Origin: Acanthochlamys bracteata
Taxonomy: Eukaryota; Streptophyta; Magnoliopsida; Pandanales; Velloziaceae
Reading direction: 5' to 3'
Assembly (NCBI GenBank): GCA_019914995.1
Contig: CM034136.1
Location: 1,937,270 to 2,001,269 of the forward strand
Length of the DNA: 64,000 nucleotides
Part shown: positions 1 to 12,866 of the stretch, in pieces
Position numbering within the stretch: the first letter of the stretch is position 1
How the letters are laid out: every line of letters starts with the position of its first letter
Program-made: the position numbers and the translations under genes
The notes under the pieces: model-generated
Databases searched by the model: none
What the model was told of the DNA's origin: nothing
Seen by the model: the letters and a program-made list of their open reading frames with translations, nothing else

Positions 1-2215
1 CCAAATGGTGGATCACAATAGTAACTTATCATAGGAGAGAAAGGTTAGCAATAGCTTAAATAACTACCATATACAAGCTACTTTCACTGACCTGTAAACG
101 TTATTTACATATAAGTAAGGTTGTCAAATTAGGATTTTAGATATAATCATTCCACTTGAGTAGCATCGTAAAATTGAGATTTTAAAGTAAGATCGTAAGA
201 TTTAAATACCGATAAAATGTATATGCAAATTTTTTTTAATACCATAAACAATCTTTCATTAAGATTTTTTTAATACTTCAAAGATATTCAATACATTTAA
301 ATTTTTTACAGAACATCCTCTGAACTTATAGAAAATCCCTCCATATTTTATAGAAAACTCCTCAAAATTGTGCTTTAAGAAAATCCCCTCAGATTTAACA
401 GAAAAAAACTCCCTTATGTTTACAGAAAACCCCTTATTTTCTAAAATCATGTAAAATCGCAATGTAACCGTGATTTTAACGATTTTACGATTCAAATCCC
501 AATTTCACTCAAACTGTAATTTTTTGATAAATTGGATTATTTTGTTGATGTAAGATGTAGAATTCTAAAACTTTAAGATTTAAATCGAAATTTTGATACC
601 CATGTATACAAGTAGAAACAAAAACAATTAGTAAAACATCTAGACATAGGTGACAAGATACAAGGATTTCTAGGGATTATGATTAAGATAAAACTTGGCA
701 AGAAATAGTCATAGCCAGTTGCATAAAACAGCATGTAAACATCTAGGCTATGATAAGACCACACTCAGGTGCCTAATGACAAGGAACTTTGTAGATAAGA
801 AAGCAGAATAGTACAAAACACCAACAAGCTATAGAAGCAACGCATGGCCAACTTGTTCCAACATACTGAATAAAAAACAAAAGGTAAACCTCTCTATCAA
901 GAAAAGCAAACACATACAACCAAAGAATCCAAGGGCATGTTGCTTTGAATAGTCCTATTATATGTTTCCTCGCAATTCAAAGCTGCTATGTAACAATCTA
1001 TATTACATATATCAAAAATCTCGCTCTACAGAATGGGTCAGGGCTAGAGATTCAACTTGAAAACTAGAAAAAGTTAAAACAGCCGTCTCCTAATACTTAA
1101 TTTGTTTTCTGATCATGGACTAACCAATCTCTTGGATTTTATCTATAGCAATCAATACATGTCAAATTGTACATCATATCTTCCATTTTTCCTAACATCT
1201 AACGCAAACCCTATGATGGTCATGACGGCCGGTGCAGACCAAATTTGCCTAATTTTAACCAACATCCTTATCATTGTTATGCAATTTTCTTCCTATCCTA
1301 CTCGTCCTGTAATCTTAACAGTTCATTCAGTTTCTTTGAAACCAACTGATATCAAATAAAGGGGCCCAGTAATAGCATCAAAACCGCTTAAAAGCACCAA
1401 AGAAATAAATAAGAGAAAATTACTATCCTAAGATTCGAGGAACTATGAGAACCGCGATTTCATCCAATTTAAACTACATGACTACTTGGTGAGATGATTT
1501 AAGGAGAGGAAAAAAAAAAGAAAAAAGCACAACCACATAAAATCGTTTTAATTAAGAAAACGAAAATGCCCAAGAGAAATCACAGCAAGATTGATAAATG
1601 CATAATTAACTAGAACATTGAAGAAACAAATCAAACCAACAAAAACTTCAAATTAAAATACGGACAATCAAAATGAGAACTGCCGAAATATGAAACTAGC
1701 ACCAAGTTGAAAGAAAAAAGACGATACAAATCAAATAAATCAAAGAGTTTTGAGGTTGAATACCTCATGATTAATCTCCCAAGAGCTTTTGCCTCTTTTT
1801 TTTCGCCTACTACATTACAATAGAAGACTTTTGCGTATGAAAAAATGCTAAACAAATCAAAGAATAGAAATCAAAAGATAAAAAAAAAAGGAATAACTAC
1901 CTACTGTAGAAGAAATGCAAACGCCGGGCAAAAGCATGAAGAGAGTTTCCTGAAGCTCCAAATATAGAAGCCCTAATTGCAGTAAACATCACGGCCCAGC
2001 TATATATAAAGCTAAGCCACGTGTTTGGCCATAAATTAAAGCAATTGTAACAGTAGTTATTGTTAGGCCCAAAAATGCTAAACTCATTTTGGAGGACTAT
2101 GCGTAAATATTTGTGTAGATTCGGTCTATTATTTTTGGATAGACCACATAAATTATGATCATTTTGAATGAAATTTAATAAATTTGAATAATTTTAAAGT
2201 TTTTGATTTTTACTT
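1..2215 (-). repeat. Left arm of a >2.2-kb inverted repeat
   Basis: Read on the minus strand this segment matches 37176-39449 almost base for base. Its first bases, ccaaatggtggatcacaata, are the reverse complement of the bases ending at 39449, and the match continues past the TATA-like box near 2005 to about 2196. Differences are scattered substitutions and small indels, plus one ~80-bp stretch present only in the right arm (near 37290-37370). The arm starts at the window edge and so may extend further left. No conserved long reading frame is found: a 74-codon frame at 1631-1855 is cut by a stop in the right arm. It looks like a duplicated non-coding or 5'-gene region, or a second assembled haplotype. 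Confidence 0.9.
2000..2012 (-). promoter_or_regulatory. TATA-like box, left arm, directed outward
   Basis: On the minus strand the sequence reads tttatatatagc, followed about 30 bases later by ctgcaattagggcttct, a pyrimidine/A-type plant start-site context. A leader with a possible donor (ctaca/gtaggt) follows. The same elements are kept in the right arm. The transcript would run leftward, away from the repeat array. No coding product is identified. Confidence 0.35.
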
Positions 2216-2263
2216 TTCTTTGAACTAATTTAGGTTTGTTTAGTTCATACAAAATTCACTTTT

Positions 2264-2363
2264 NNNNNNNNNNNNNNNNNNNNNNNNNNNNNNNNNNNNN
2301 NNNNNNNNNNNNNNNNNNNNNNNNNNNNNNNNNNNNNNNNNNNNNNNNNNNNNNNNNNNNNNN
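2264..2363. other. Assembly gap (100 N)
   Basis: A run of exactly 100 N, the conventional size for a scaffold gap of unknown length. It separates the left inverted-repeat arm from the exon-module array, so the order and orientation across it rest on scaffolding and not on sequence. Confidence 0.98.
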
Positions 2364-3811
2364 TTTTCCCTATATTGAAAACATGGAACGTGATGCATGT
2401 TGTTGGATAGATATGCTTGTTGGCATGATAATCAGACTATAGCTCATGTTACTTAACTGTAAATAATCAATGCACTGCTTATATTTGAAGCTATAGAATA
2501 TTTAGAGGAGAAGAAAAATGAAAGAAGTAGAAGATTTTGTTGAAATAAAGAATCTTAACTTAGGATATTAGAGGAATATTTGAAGACGCAAAATAATAAT
2601 ATTTAAGTGTCTTGGCTCTTGCAAAAGATAAAACTAGCTATGTGAGGTAGGACTAAGTCATCCATGAAGCAGTTTTTTGTGTAATGACTGAGGTTTTGTT
2701 CCCTTTTCTAAATTTTTAGTAACCATTTTAAGAAACCTTACCTTTTCTTTAAACATTGTCAAAAATTCTTTGGCACTTCGCAGCCTCTACAGTGGGTAAG
2801 TTTCAAGTTTCTTGGTTAGAATTGAGCTTTCTATATCAATGGAGTTTCTCGAATGCAATGCATAATTCATTTTTTTAGCATCTACAAAGTGGTAGTCAAT
2901 TTTGAAATTATGTGTTAAATGCTTAATTCTATTTTCAACATTTGTAAATTTACCATTGTAAATATTTTATGAAGTAACATATTTAAAACTATTTATTAAA
3001 AAGAATGATCGCTTCTAATTATTGAATTTTGAGTATGCGCTTTGTTATGAGCTCCTCAATTTTCTATGGGACTGTTTGGCTGATTTTTTAATTGCTAATA
3101 GGTTTTTAAGGCTATAAAAAGCTATTAGTGCCATGTAAACTTAAAGAGCAATTAAATCAAATGAACTGCAAAAAAGGTTCAACTCATTCGAAATACATGC
3201 TGTTCTGAGAACTGTTTTTATGCATGCAGATCTAATCCATCTGTAATGATGAGGTAGCTGGTAGGTGACTAACTCTGAGACATGATCACAAAAAATGAAG
3301 GTCAACTATTGCACATGCTTGAAATTGGCATACAACTTTGTTCTGTCTTTTGTGTAATATCGATTAGTAATTAGAGTAAAAACAATAAGAAACTAGGATT
3401 AAGCAGCAATTGCTATATCGAAATCTGATAATTGAAAGATGATGCTTGGAACATACTGATTCACCCACTAACCAGCTTCTTCTGCTGATATCGTTAGGCA
3501 TTTGTGATGTACTATAGATTTGATGTCAGAAGCTAATCCCAATACATTCTCTGCTTAGTCAGAAAGTAGCTTCTTATTTAATGATTTGTGTGGAACAACT
3601 TTCTTTTAATTTCACACTCTTTGCACGAGAGGAGACAAAAGGTCCTTGTCTTTCTTTCAATTATCATTGGGTTTGTATGGATCCTAATATATGTTTACAG
3701 AAACATCATATTTTTGTAATATTGTTTTCTACATTCTTTTAATTCTTTTTTCTAGCATAAAGCCTAACTCTTGTAAGTTTAACTTCTGATTGTTTTCCTT
3801 AATATTTAAAG

Positions 3812-4003
3812 GTGTTATCAAATAATAAAGTAATCTGTGATGTAGGTTTTGGTGATGTAGGGAGAAACCTCAAAAGCGATAAATTTTGTGCAAGTCCTGA
3901 GAACATAAAAGCCTGGCTCAGTTGCATTCTTCTACTTGTAAATGGGCTGAAATTTGGTTTTAAATTTTTTTTAAAAATCTATTTAGGTGGTTGCTTTGGT
4001 TAA
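3812..4003 (+). pseudogene. Highly diverged copy of module A
   Basis: It follows the usual cttaatatttaaag lead-in and keeps gtgcaagt...gagaa at the expected distance, but otherwise matches the younger module A copies only loosely. The local 63-codon frame is not shared with other copies, so coding is unlikely. It marks the older, left part of the array. Confidence 0.45.
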
Positions 4004-4279
4004 TTTCTCAATTATGTTTCGAAAAGGCCTTGCATCCCTCGGGTTTTTGACGGTGACAAGCTTAATTTGCTAAGTAAGTTTGTGAATACCATTTATTTGA
4101 AATGATCTTTATTGATATTGTGATTGTTTTGTCATTTGGTCCACTTGTATAGTCACGTAGACGTATTCATAAAGACTCCTGTGTAATTTCGTGTATTTTG
4201 TACTCTTTTTTGCCACCTAAGAAGCTTGTTCATGAATATTTCACCTAGATATCTCATTTTTAGTTACGTGGTTTGCTAA

Positions 4280-4514
4280 GGGCTTGTTTACATACCCCTT
4301 CAAACTCACTTTTTTAAAACTCACTTTTAATACAAAGTAAATTAAAATTTTAAAATAAATTATTTCTATTAAAAATTTATTTTTAAAAATTTAATTTTAA
4401 AGTTTACTTATAATATAAAATAATTATAAAATTTTATTTTTTATTAAATATTTTTATTTTTATTTTTTAAACTCACTTCAGAAAAAGGGAGTTTATCCTA
4501 TAGTAAACACGCCC
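4280..4514. mobile_element. Tourist-like (PIF/Harbinger-type) MITE, 235 bp
   Basis: The left end GGGCTTGTTTAC and the right end (read inward GGGCGTGTTTAC) are terminal inverted repeats. The element is flanked on both sides by TAA (4277-4279 and 4515-4517), the 3-bp target duplication typical of PIF/Harbinger MITEs. The interior is A/T-rich with no coding capacity. Confidence 0.8.
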
Positions 4515-7500
4515 TAAGCTTCTGCGATTCTTTGGCAGAAGTGGAGTTTTATTGAAAGGGTCGTTTGAAATTTGATTTGCATTTCATTGCTTTTCTTCTG
4601 GAACATATTAGCTGTGGTGTGATTGTTGTATGGTCATGCTGAGAATTGTACAGCAGTACTGTACTGCTGTCTCATTCTATTAGACTTTATGTAGTAAGAA
4701 ATTTAATTTGAGAAAAAAAAAGGTATCTGTTGGCAATTGATGTGGAGAATGAGCTTTGTGTGAACCCCATTCCTTTCAGAGAATTGAATATTGAAGAAGG
4801 TAATGAGCATGCACTAGCAAAAAGAAGATCAACAATCACCTGTTGAACCAAACAGTATCATATTTGGGGTTGTTTTCTTTTATTTTGTGTTTCTTTCATA
4901 CTAGTTTGATTTTTCTGCATAAATTAGGACTAAGTTTAGTTAACATGCAGTTAATGTCTTTTTATGTTCATAAGCACTTATGGGTGACAGATTAGGAAAA
5001 ATAGGACCTCGTGGAATGCATGCAGCTAAACCATTAAAAATAGGCCCTAAAATTGTTTTAGGTAATTTGAGGTAATAATTTCTTTGTCTTCGTTGTGGTA
5101 GAAGAAAGGATTAATTCTAGAATTTTTAGTTTAAAGAAAGCTTTTTATAATTACATTTTGGGGTCTTTAAATATGTCAGTATTCATAAAGTGAATTGCTT
5201 AAGTTTCTACTGAAATTCGAAGATCAAATTAAACTTATTGATTTAGCAATCAAATTCTCATTCTGATTAGCCATATCTAGGTAATTTAGATTTATTTTAG
5301 AATCTTGACCAAATCCACTAGTTAGTTACAATGTTGACTTACTAATTGATGATTTGTACAGTAGCAGCGGTTTCATTTTAGTTAATTTCTGTCTGTTCAA
5401 TGAGGAAACAAAGAGGCCCGTCTCATTGACTATGTATTGGTTATTCTTGATTGTTTATACATTTAATAGATGATTTAAATGCTTTTGTTTAGCATCAAAT
5501 TAGTTTGTACATTCATTCTTTAAATTTACTCATATATCATGGGAGCCTTGGAACTTGATGTTGTCTATGTTTTGCTCCTATTTTAAAATATGTCGGCTCT
5601 TAAAACAATGAAACGAGCTTCTATGATTTAGCTTCAAGCGTTCTGGGAAAAAGCTTTTCTATAATGGCAGACAAATATCTTGCCTCTCTAAAGTTGTACT
5701 AATCTTCCAAATTTTCTTTTTGCTTATATATTGAAGTTTATAGTTCATTTGAGTGTGGTATTTGTCAACTCATAAGTTTTTCTCTATAAAATCTGTAGGA
5801 ACTTAGGCCATGATTTTAAGTGCATGCTTTCACTTTTTATGCTTTTTGTTTATTGGATTGGATGTTTTAGCGCATATAGTTAACTGGTATTTACTACATA
5901 AATTGAGATTTGCAGGAGAGCTTATGCCCGAATAAATGCTTCCAAATTTTAGATATGTGCTTTGCCACATCTAGTACATGCTTTTATGTGAACATTTTGC
6001 ATATGGAGACGTCAATTGATCTTTACATACATACATAAACATACATATGCAATTTGAAAATGGCTTGAACTCGATGACTTGTGGTTTGCATGCAAATAAA
6101 AACGGTCCTCAACTTGGATAGCTGGTGGACAAGGCTTCAGAATGTAATATACTTAAGAAGGTACCATAGTGACCGGAAAATGAAGCTTAAATATTCAACA
6201 TGGTCCTGATAAATATAAAAACATGTTGTCTTTTTCTAATGTTGTGTTTAGAGTACTAGTTTCAGTTGATTAGAATATTAGCAAAGGTTTTAAATGAATA
6301 CATGTGTCATGCTTTTACCTGAGTGAAGTAATTCTCATGGAGAAAGTCTTGTCCCACACATCTTGGTGCTAGAAAAGACAATAGGATCTAAGAAATTTAT
6401 GTGCAGGTAAGCCCTTGAAGTTCCTTGAATAATTTTTTTTCTTAAGCTAACGAGTTCTTCTTGTCTTATAAAGAGAAGATTTGTTAGTTCTATTTGTTTT
6501 TTTAAGATTTTCTCTGAAAGATAGGTTATGTCATAACATTTTGATATATGATTGGATATGCTGCAGATTAGTGTCAAATTAGTTTCTTGAATCATACCTT
6601 CACTTTATTAGTATACCTTGGGACTATTACAAGTTGAAATTCTTAATCTTTTCCTTAATACTTAAAGCAGGTCAGTGCTCAAAACGATAAAGCTGGGTTT
6701 GTGATTGAGGTTTAAGTGAACCATTAAAACAATTTTTGCACTTTCTTGATTTGTTATTACCTGTTGTTGGATAAAAAAATGTGAAAAGAATTAGAACATG
6801 CTATTGGAGATAAAGAATCTTAAATGAGGGTAGTAGATGATAATTTGAAGACACATAAGTAAATCATTTGATGAATCAATCGTGCTTTTCTGTCAAGAAA
6901 TTAATCCCTTTTGCTTTTTTCAGGATTTAGAAGGAAACATACAAGCAGCTGCAGAGTTAAGTCTCCTTTAGTAGGCAATGACAGTAATCCTCAGTTGTTG
7001 CTTTTTCCTACCTAACATCAGTCGAATCTCTTAGTCGAGGTGTAGTATTATTTAGAAATTTAATGCGCATTCCTTTGCCTGCGTTATTTGTGGCATAATT
7101 CTATATAGTTTGTAGCTCACTTTTGATCAGGTATTTAGTCAGGATGCTATGAAGAATGATACTTTCTAGGAGATCACAGAGCTTTTGTTGAGTTTCTCTA
7201 GATTGTTATAAGCTTGGTTGTCTTTTCAGCTAGTTAATTTACTATTTCTAGGTTGATTTATCAATTTAAAAATGCAATACAAACAGCATAACTTGTTTTT
7301 TAGCAAGAAGTTCATAACACTATCTTGCTTGACTCACTTTCCATCATTGTATTACTTTTAAGTTCACCAAAACACCATTGTCTATTGTTGTAATATTACT
7401 GTAATGGGCTCCTTGATTTAAATTCTTATTTGAGAACTCTATTCGATACTATCTCTAAAAAGCGCAAAGTAGTTTTGGTATAAAATTTTTGGGAATATTT

Positions 7501-8237
7501 CATTTACTTATTGCTCCCATGTTCTCTCTGCATTGTTTCTCTTTGCTAGGTATTACCCTATGCTTTCATATAACTAGACAACCCTATGGACACAAACTGT
7601 ATTGTTCATGATAAATTATATTTGACTTTTAAATCACAACTAGAGTTTCACATTTAGTTGCATAGTGCAAATTGGGAGGCTCAGATATCACAGTAATCTG
7701 ATATGAACAATCTGGAGAAGTTGTGAAAGCTGCTGAATCTGTCATAGGATTCTCTTTTTTTTTTTACCCATTTTAATGGTTAACTTTTTAGTATGTTAAT
7801 TTTGTAGAGTTTGAATATGGCAGCATGGTGGTTCTAAATAGATCTTAATATCTTACCATAGAATCTTGTTCTTCTATATGTTTAAGACAGGTAATAATTA
7901 CCAGAACAAAATTTCTTTCTAATTTGATACTAATTAATGTATTCTTTCATGCTTTACTTAATAAATATTCTTATATTTCAAATTGGGAATGCAAGTGCTT
8001 GAGTTTCTGCTTACATTTTGACTGCTAGAAACATTGCCAGAAGGTAGTGATTAATGAGCTGAAACTTTTTGCAGTTATTCACAAGTAGAAGAATGATCCA
8101 TGCAAATTTGAACCACATTACCTGAGTCACTCAAATTTGTTTGTCCCATACTCAATCCAATACTTCTCTACATACTGTATGTTGCATCCTGCATTCCATT
8201 CTTGTTGCTTATATCGTCCATCTCTGTGATTCCTGTG

Positions 8238-8328
8238 TGACAATTAAGAATGTAATTCATGTTTTGATGTATGCTATTGGATATATATGCCTGTCAGTTC
8301 TGACAATTAAGAATGTAATCCATGTTTT
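8238..8328. repeat. Short local duplication
   Basis: The string tgacaattaagaatgtaa plus the following bases occurs at 8238 and again at 8301, a 63-bp step. It lies inside a diverged array unit and probably reflects a local slippage or unequal exchange. Confidence 0.6.
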
Positions 8329-10061
8329 TCTAATTGTATATTAATTACTAAATGTTTTTGCTCATTGCTTATATGTATCAAGGTAGCAAATCAGTAATGG
8401 AGAACATTAAGAGGAAAGAGAAATGTGAAAGACTGGAACAACTCATGCACAAAAAAAAGTCTCTGGAATAACTCGTTGCAGATAAAAAGTCTAAAATTAG
8501 GATATAGAGGATATTCGGAAGACACTATATAATACAATATCTATATTTTCATGAATTTCTGGGTTGGTTCCCCTTCGCATCAATGAACTAATCCTTTTTT
8601 GCTTTCTTCCAAAAATTAGAAAGGAAACATATGGGTTAACAGAGTTTTCCGTCCAATAAATAGACTAATACTTATGCTACAGATGCATTCACCCTTTTCA
8701 ATCCCAACATCAATCAAATCTCTCGATCAAGGTGCTGACTGACAGCATGTTAGTGTTATCTAGAATTTTTGAGTGCATTCCTCTACCACACTTTATGTTG
8801 GCTAATATGTGAAGTTATTTGTAGGCTTTGCATATAATGCACAGGTTCAAACTATTCCCTCACTTTTAATCAGGTTTAACTTCTCATGTTGAGATCCCAG
8901 AGATTTTGCATAGTGTCTCTGTATGATTATAAAGATGGTGTCATTTCAATTGGTTAATTTTTTATTCCAGGTGGATGCATCGATTTAAAGCACCAATTTA
9001 ACAGCATAGGTCATTTTTACGGTAGTTCTTAAATGAATAGTATTAGTTTCAATTTTTTAGGTCATTTAAAGCACCAATTTATTGTAGTAGTTTCAATTTA
9101 AGAAGATTACGGTAGGACTTTAACGAATATGCGTATCTTGCTTTTAGCTAACCTCAATGATTCTATTGGAGAAAATTCAACTGCCACGTATCTTGATGCT
9201 AGAAAACAAATTAGGAATCTCAGGAATTTATGTGCAGGAAACCCTTGAAGTTCCTAAAGTCAATTTAGGTTTGTAATTATGAGTTATAGAACACATTTTA
9301 GCTCCAATTCAGCCTTTGTCAATTGCATTATGGGAAGATTTCTAGATTCTGCTAATTAAGATGTGAAGCTTGAATCTATTTCACTTAACACAGGTTCTTT
9401 TGCTTATATAGACAGCTTTACAGTCAAATATAATTCTGATTTCAGAACCCTAATCCAAATTTGTTACCTACTTAGTTTCAAAGTAGTTTGGTATCTAGTG
9501 ATTTCCATAACGGGAAGAACTATATTTATATGATGTTCTCGGTTCAATTAAAAGACGAAGGAGCCTATATCCTAAACTGTATAGTAATTATCATTGAGCT
9601 TTTATAGATTCTAATATGTGATTACAGAATCATCAGGTTTTTATTTTTTAAACATTGGTTTCTTCATTCTTTATATCTATCTACCAGCATATCATCTTAC
9701 ACATGCAACTTGATGTTCTCATTGATTCTTTTATTATTAACCATTTCAGCTTTTAAAACGATATGGCTAGTTGAAATTAGGTTCCATACCTTCAACATGA
9801 CACTCCAATCTGCAATGCTAGATCTGCTCAACTCTGCTATTTTCTATCTGGGGAAGGCAAGAAAGAAAGGGATGAGGTAACATTCAGTAAGGTGAAAGTA
9901 TCAGAATGCTCCATTTAATGTCATTAATGCATTGTCTAGTTATGTCTTTATCTTTTTATGTGCAAAAAAATATAATGATAGAGCAGAGCCATTCTACTAA
10001 GTGTTGGATTGTTTGATGTCAATACAGTTCGTAGTAGAGAATATACGGTTGGAATGAAATG

Positions 10062-10065
<4 letters not shown>

Positions 10066-10109
<44 letters not shown>
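10066..10109. repeat. (AT)n microsatellite
   Basis: About 44 bases of alternating A and T with one interruption. It is likely to vary in length between individuals. Confidence 0.95.
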
Positions 10110-10202
10110 ATGCTATAATTCTTTGTAGAATGTATTATATTATGCGAATGCTACTAATGTAGAATGAGAGAAAATACCAATTATGAGAGAATACCATTAA
10201 GG

Positions 10203-10425
10203 GGTTGTTAAGGAGTGCGTTTAAAGTTTAGACTATATAAAAATCTTTTTTTAGTTATTTTTAAAATTTAGACTGTATAGATAAACTGTACGTTAGAAAA
10301 ATTATATATATATAAATTTATTTATTTTTTTAGTAATAAAAGTAAAGTTTGTTTTAGAAAAGCTCCAAAGTAAGCTAAATTTTTAGAAAAAATACTTCTT
10401 ATTTTAAGAACTCCCAAGCGTCCTG
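10203..10425. mobile_element. Possible MITE, same family as 21939-22153
   Basis: The right part (agaaaagctcc ... attttaagaactccc aagcgtcc) resembles the right part of the element at 21939-22153. The left end aggagtgcgttt is a weak inverted match to it. The centre is A/T-rich. A target duplication is not clear. Confidence 0.4.
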
Positions 10426-10762
10426 AGAACTGTCAAGCACGTGTCTTTATATTGCCCACATGCCTACATACATATATGATTGAGTACCATATATATGAGA
10501 GAGTCAGGATAATATAACATGAGTGACATCGTGTCTCCAGCTCTTATATCTCCTCCAGAACTTGGGTCCAGGATCCTCCTGTCCCGGAGAGGCTACAACC
10601 ATCTAAATCCCTAACTTATCTTGCATTCCTCAATACAGTGCAAGCATTCATGCACAATCAAGTGTATTACACTTGAAGCATATAGTGGGACTCGTCATTA
10701 TCTCATATACTTGTACATGCATATAAAACAAAAGTAGATCATGCAATTGAGGAACCTACTTT

Positions 10763-12866
10763 GGCCTAGGTTTAGACCTACTAGCTATCTTAAGAAATTT
10801 GGTACAACTAGTCTATGCATTATAGAATTCAAAACGCAAAATTGTACTTGCAAAAATAACTTTTAAACAAATATTTGGGGCATTACAAATAAATTGGGTT
10901 TCAAATTGTTGAATACTATTTATCAAATTCAGCCTCTATAGATTTATGACTAGTTCGTTGATTTGTCATCCTACTCTTAGAACCCTCTAATAATTTCTTA
11001 CCATTTCTACACTTTTTATCTCTAAGAATGTGAACACTTTCCTAATATAGACATTTTAGATGTTTACCGAGATCTCATTTTCATGAAACCAAGTATCTCG
11101 TTGGAAAGCTATCCTTTAGAACAAATCAAGAATGAGATTGTAATTCAAAGAAGAACATATGAAACAATTCAAAATAACCATACGTGATCTTCTAATTAGA
11201 GTATTCTAATAATGGCAAGACCCTATTCAGAATTTTAAGTTCATACCACTTGTTTGGGAAATTGGTTCAGAAAGTGTTTTGTAAGTAGTAGTCTGAGTTT
11301 ATGCATTTAGCTCAAAATGCCAGTGATGTTTTTTTCCTATTTGTGTAAGCCCTATGTACATAGGTTAAGAAGCACATTAGGATTCCTATGACTTTCTTAC
11401 TAAGCCCTCTAAGCCCTTAGAATTGTTTTAACATTTTATGAGCTAATGATTTCTTGTCATTGTATAGACTTATTCTAATGTTATAATTTATATAAACTTT
11501 GGGAATTGCATTGTGCTTCCTTTAATAATTTGGAATTTGTAACAAAAAGGATTAAGTTACGCTGATTAGAATCGAAAGCTTGAAGTACACTTTTTAATTA
11601 GTGACCGATTCTTCTTCTTTTTGTTTGTCATGAGTTGCCTTTTGTAGATGTTAATTTCGAAACCTCAATTCAAGTGCATCCACTTCAAAATAGTGTTGCT
11701 AATGACATTTCATGGTTGCAGCAACTTTATTTCAGTTAGTTATTATCACTCCAGTTAGGTATAGAAGAGTGCATATCCTTGACTACGTAATTGATTATTC
11801 TTGAGTATGTGTATTGGATATATGATTCGTAATTCTTCAAAATTAGTTTCTGCATTTCATTCCTTCATTTTACTACTATATCATGGGATTCTCTTGAACT
11901 TGCCAATGTTTTTCTTAATATTTAAAGAATGCCAGCTCCTGCAACCATAAAATTGAGCAGTGATGTAATATGTAGGACTTTGTTTGTGTAATGGATTACA
12001 AACTTTTCCGGTTTCAGATTTGAAGTAACCTTTTGGAACAAACCTGACATTTCTTTTCAAAATAGTGATCTTGCATTGTTAAAGTTCCTTTTGTCATAAT
12101 CTCTATGCCTTATTTTCAAAAGATCCCTTGATTTTAACAAATTCCAGCTATTCACCTTCATACATAAGGTTTATTGAAGTCCATCAAGTTTCTTCCTGTT
12201 AGATCATTGCTTCTGTGAAGATAAACGTTTTGTATGGTTAGTTGAACAATATATTCAACAACTTTGCATTCTCCTTTCATTGCCAATTATTTAATTAAAA
12301 AAAGGAAAAAGAGAGATTTAGGTGATGTTTGGCTACAGTAAAAAGCAAAAAATTTAGTGTTCTAGATTTTTTTTTTCTAAATTTGGAAGACATGGATGAA
12401 TTGTAGGCCATAGAATTCTTATATGTATATATATTATTATTTTAATTAAAAATGACAAGCTTGTTTTCCCAAGAAAACCCAAAATAGCTCCTTTTCTACA
12501 AAACCACTACTTATTAAGAAACCCCAAACATCCACTTAATTTTGCTACTTAGATGTATTTGTAGATGGAATTTCTCTCTGGTACGTGCTTGGTTCTTGAT
12601 GAGATAAAAAGCTATCACTAATGCGTTATGTAAACCCAAAAACCAAGAGTTCCATATGCTTAAAGCAATACATGTTTGCAAGCTTTGCTATTTGGTAAAA
12701 TGTTTTGTGCATGTAGATCAACAGTAGCCAAGTTGGTTAGACAGCTGGCAGAAATGCATTAATTCACTGAATATTCAAGAAGGTAATGAGCACACAAGAG
12801 CAAAATGAAGTTCTGCAATCAAGCATGGATCAAACCAGTACAATAATTTTCTACTCTTGTTTTATA
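10763..12866 (+). repeat. Higher-order direct duplication, copy 1
   Basis: From ggcctaggtttagacctactagctatct onward this segment matches 33271-35580 in order, down to the shared module C variant agccaagttggttaga...agctggcagaaatgca. The two copies differ by substitutions, small indels and an additional MITE in this copy. The block contains ordinary array modules, so this is a second, larger duplication event on top of the basic unit. The match ends where the 3.2-kb insertion begins. Confidence 0.85.
12321..12535. mobile_element. MITE with a TTA target duplication and an empty paralogous site
   Basis: The ends are GGTGATGTTTGGC and (read inward) GTGGATGTTTGGG. TTA precedes the element at 12318-12320 and follows it at 12536-12538. 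The paralogous block at ~35.29 kb reads agatttaattttgct without the element and with a single TTA, which confirms the insertion and its borders. It fits a PIF/Harbinger-type MITE. Confidence 0.8.

Noticed and set aside
1631-1855. 74-codon frame in the left inverted arm
   Set aside because: The equivalent frame in the right arm has a stop and indels, so coding is not conserved.
12720-12760. tRNA-like box A (tagccaagttgg) followed by ttagacagctgg
   Set aside because: It is a variant of array module C, also at 35.43 kb. No box B, acceptor stem or anticodon arm could be drawn.
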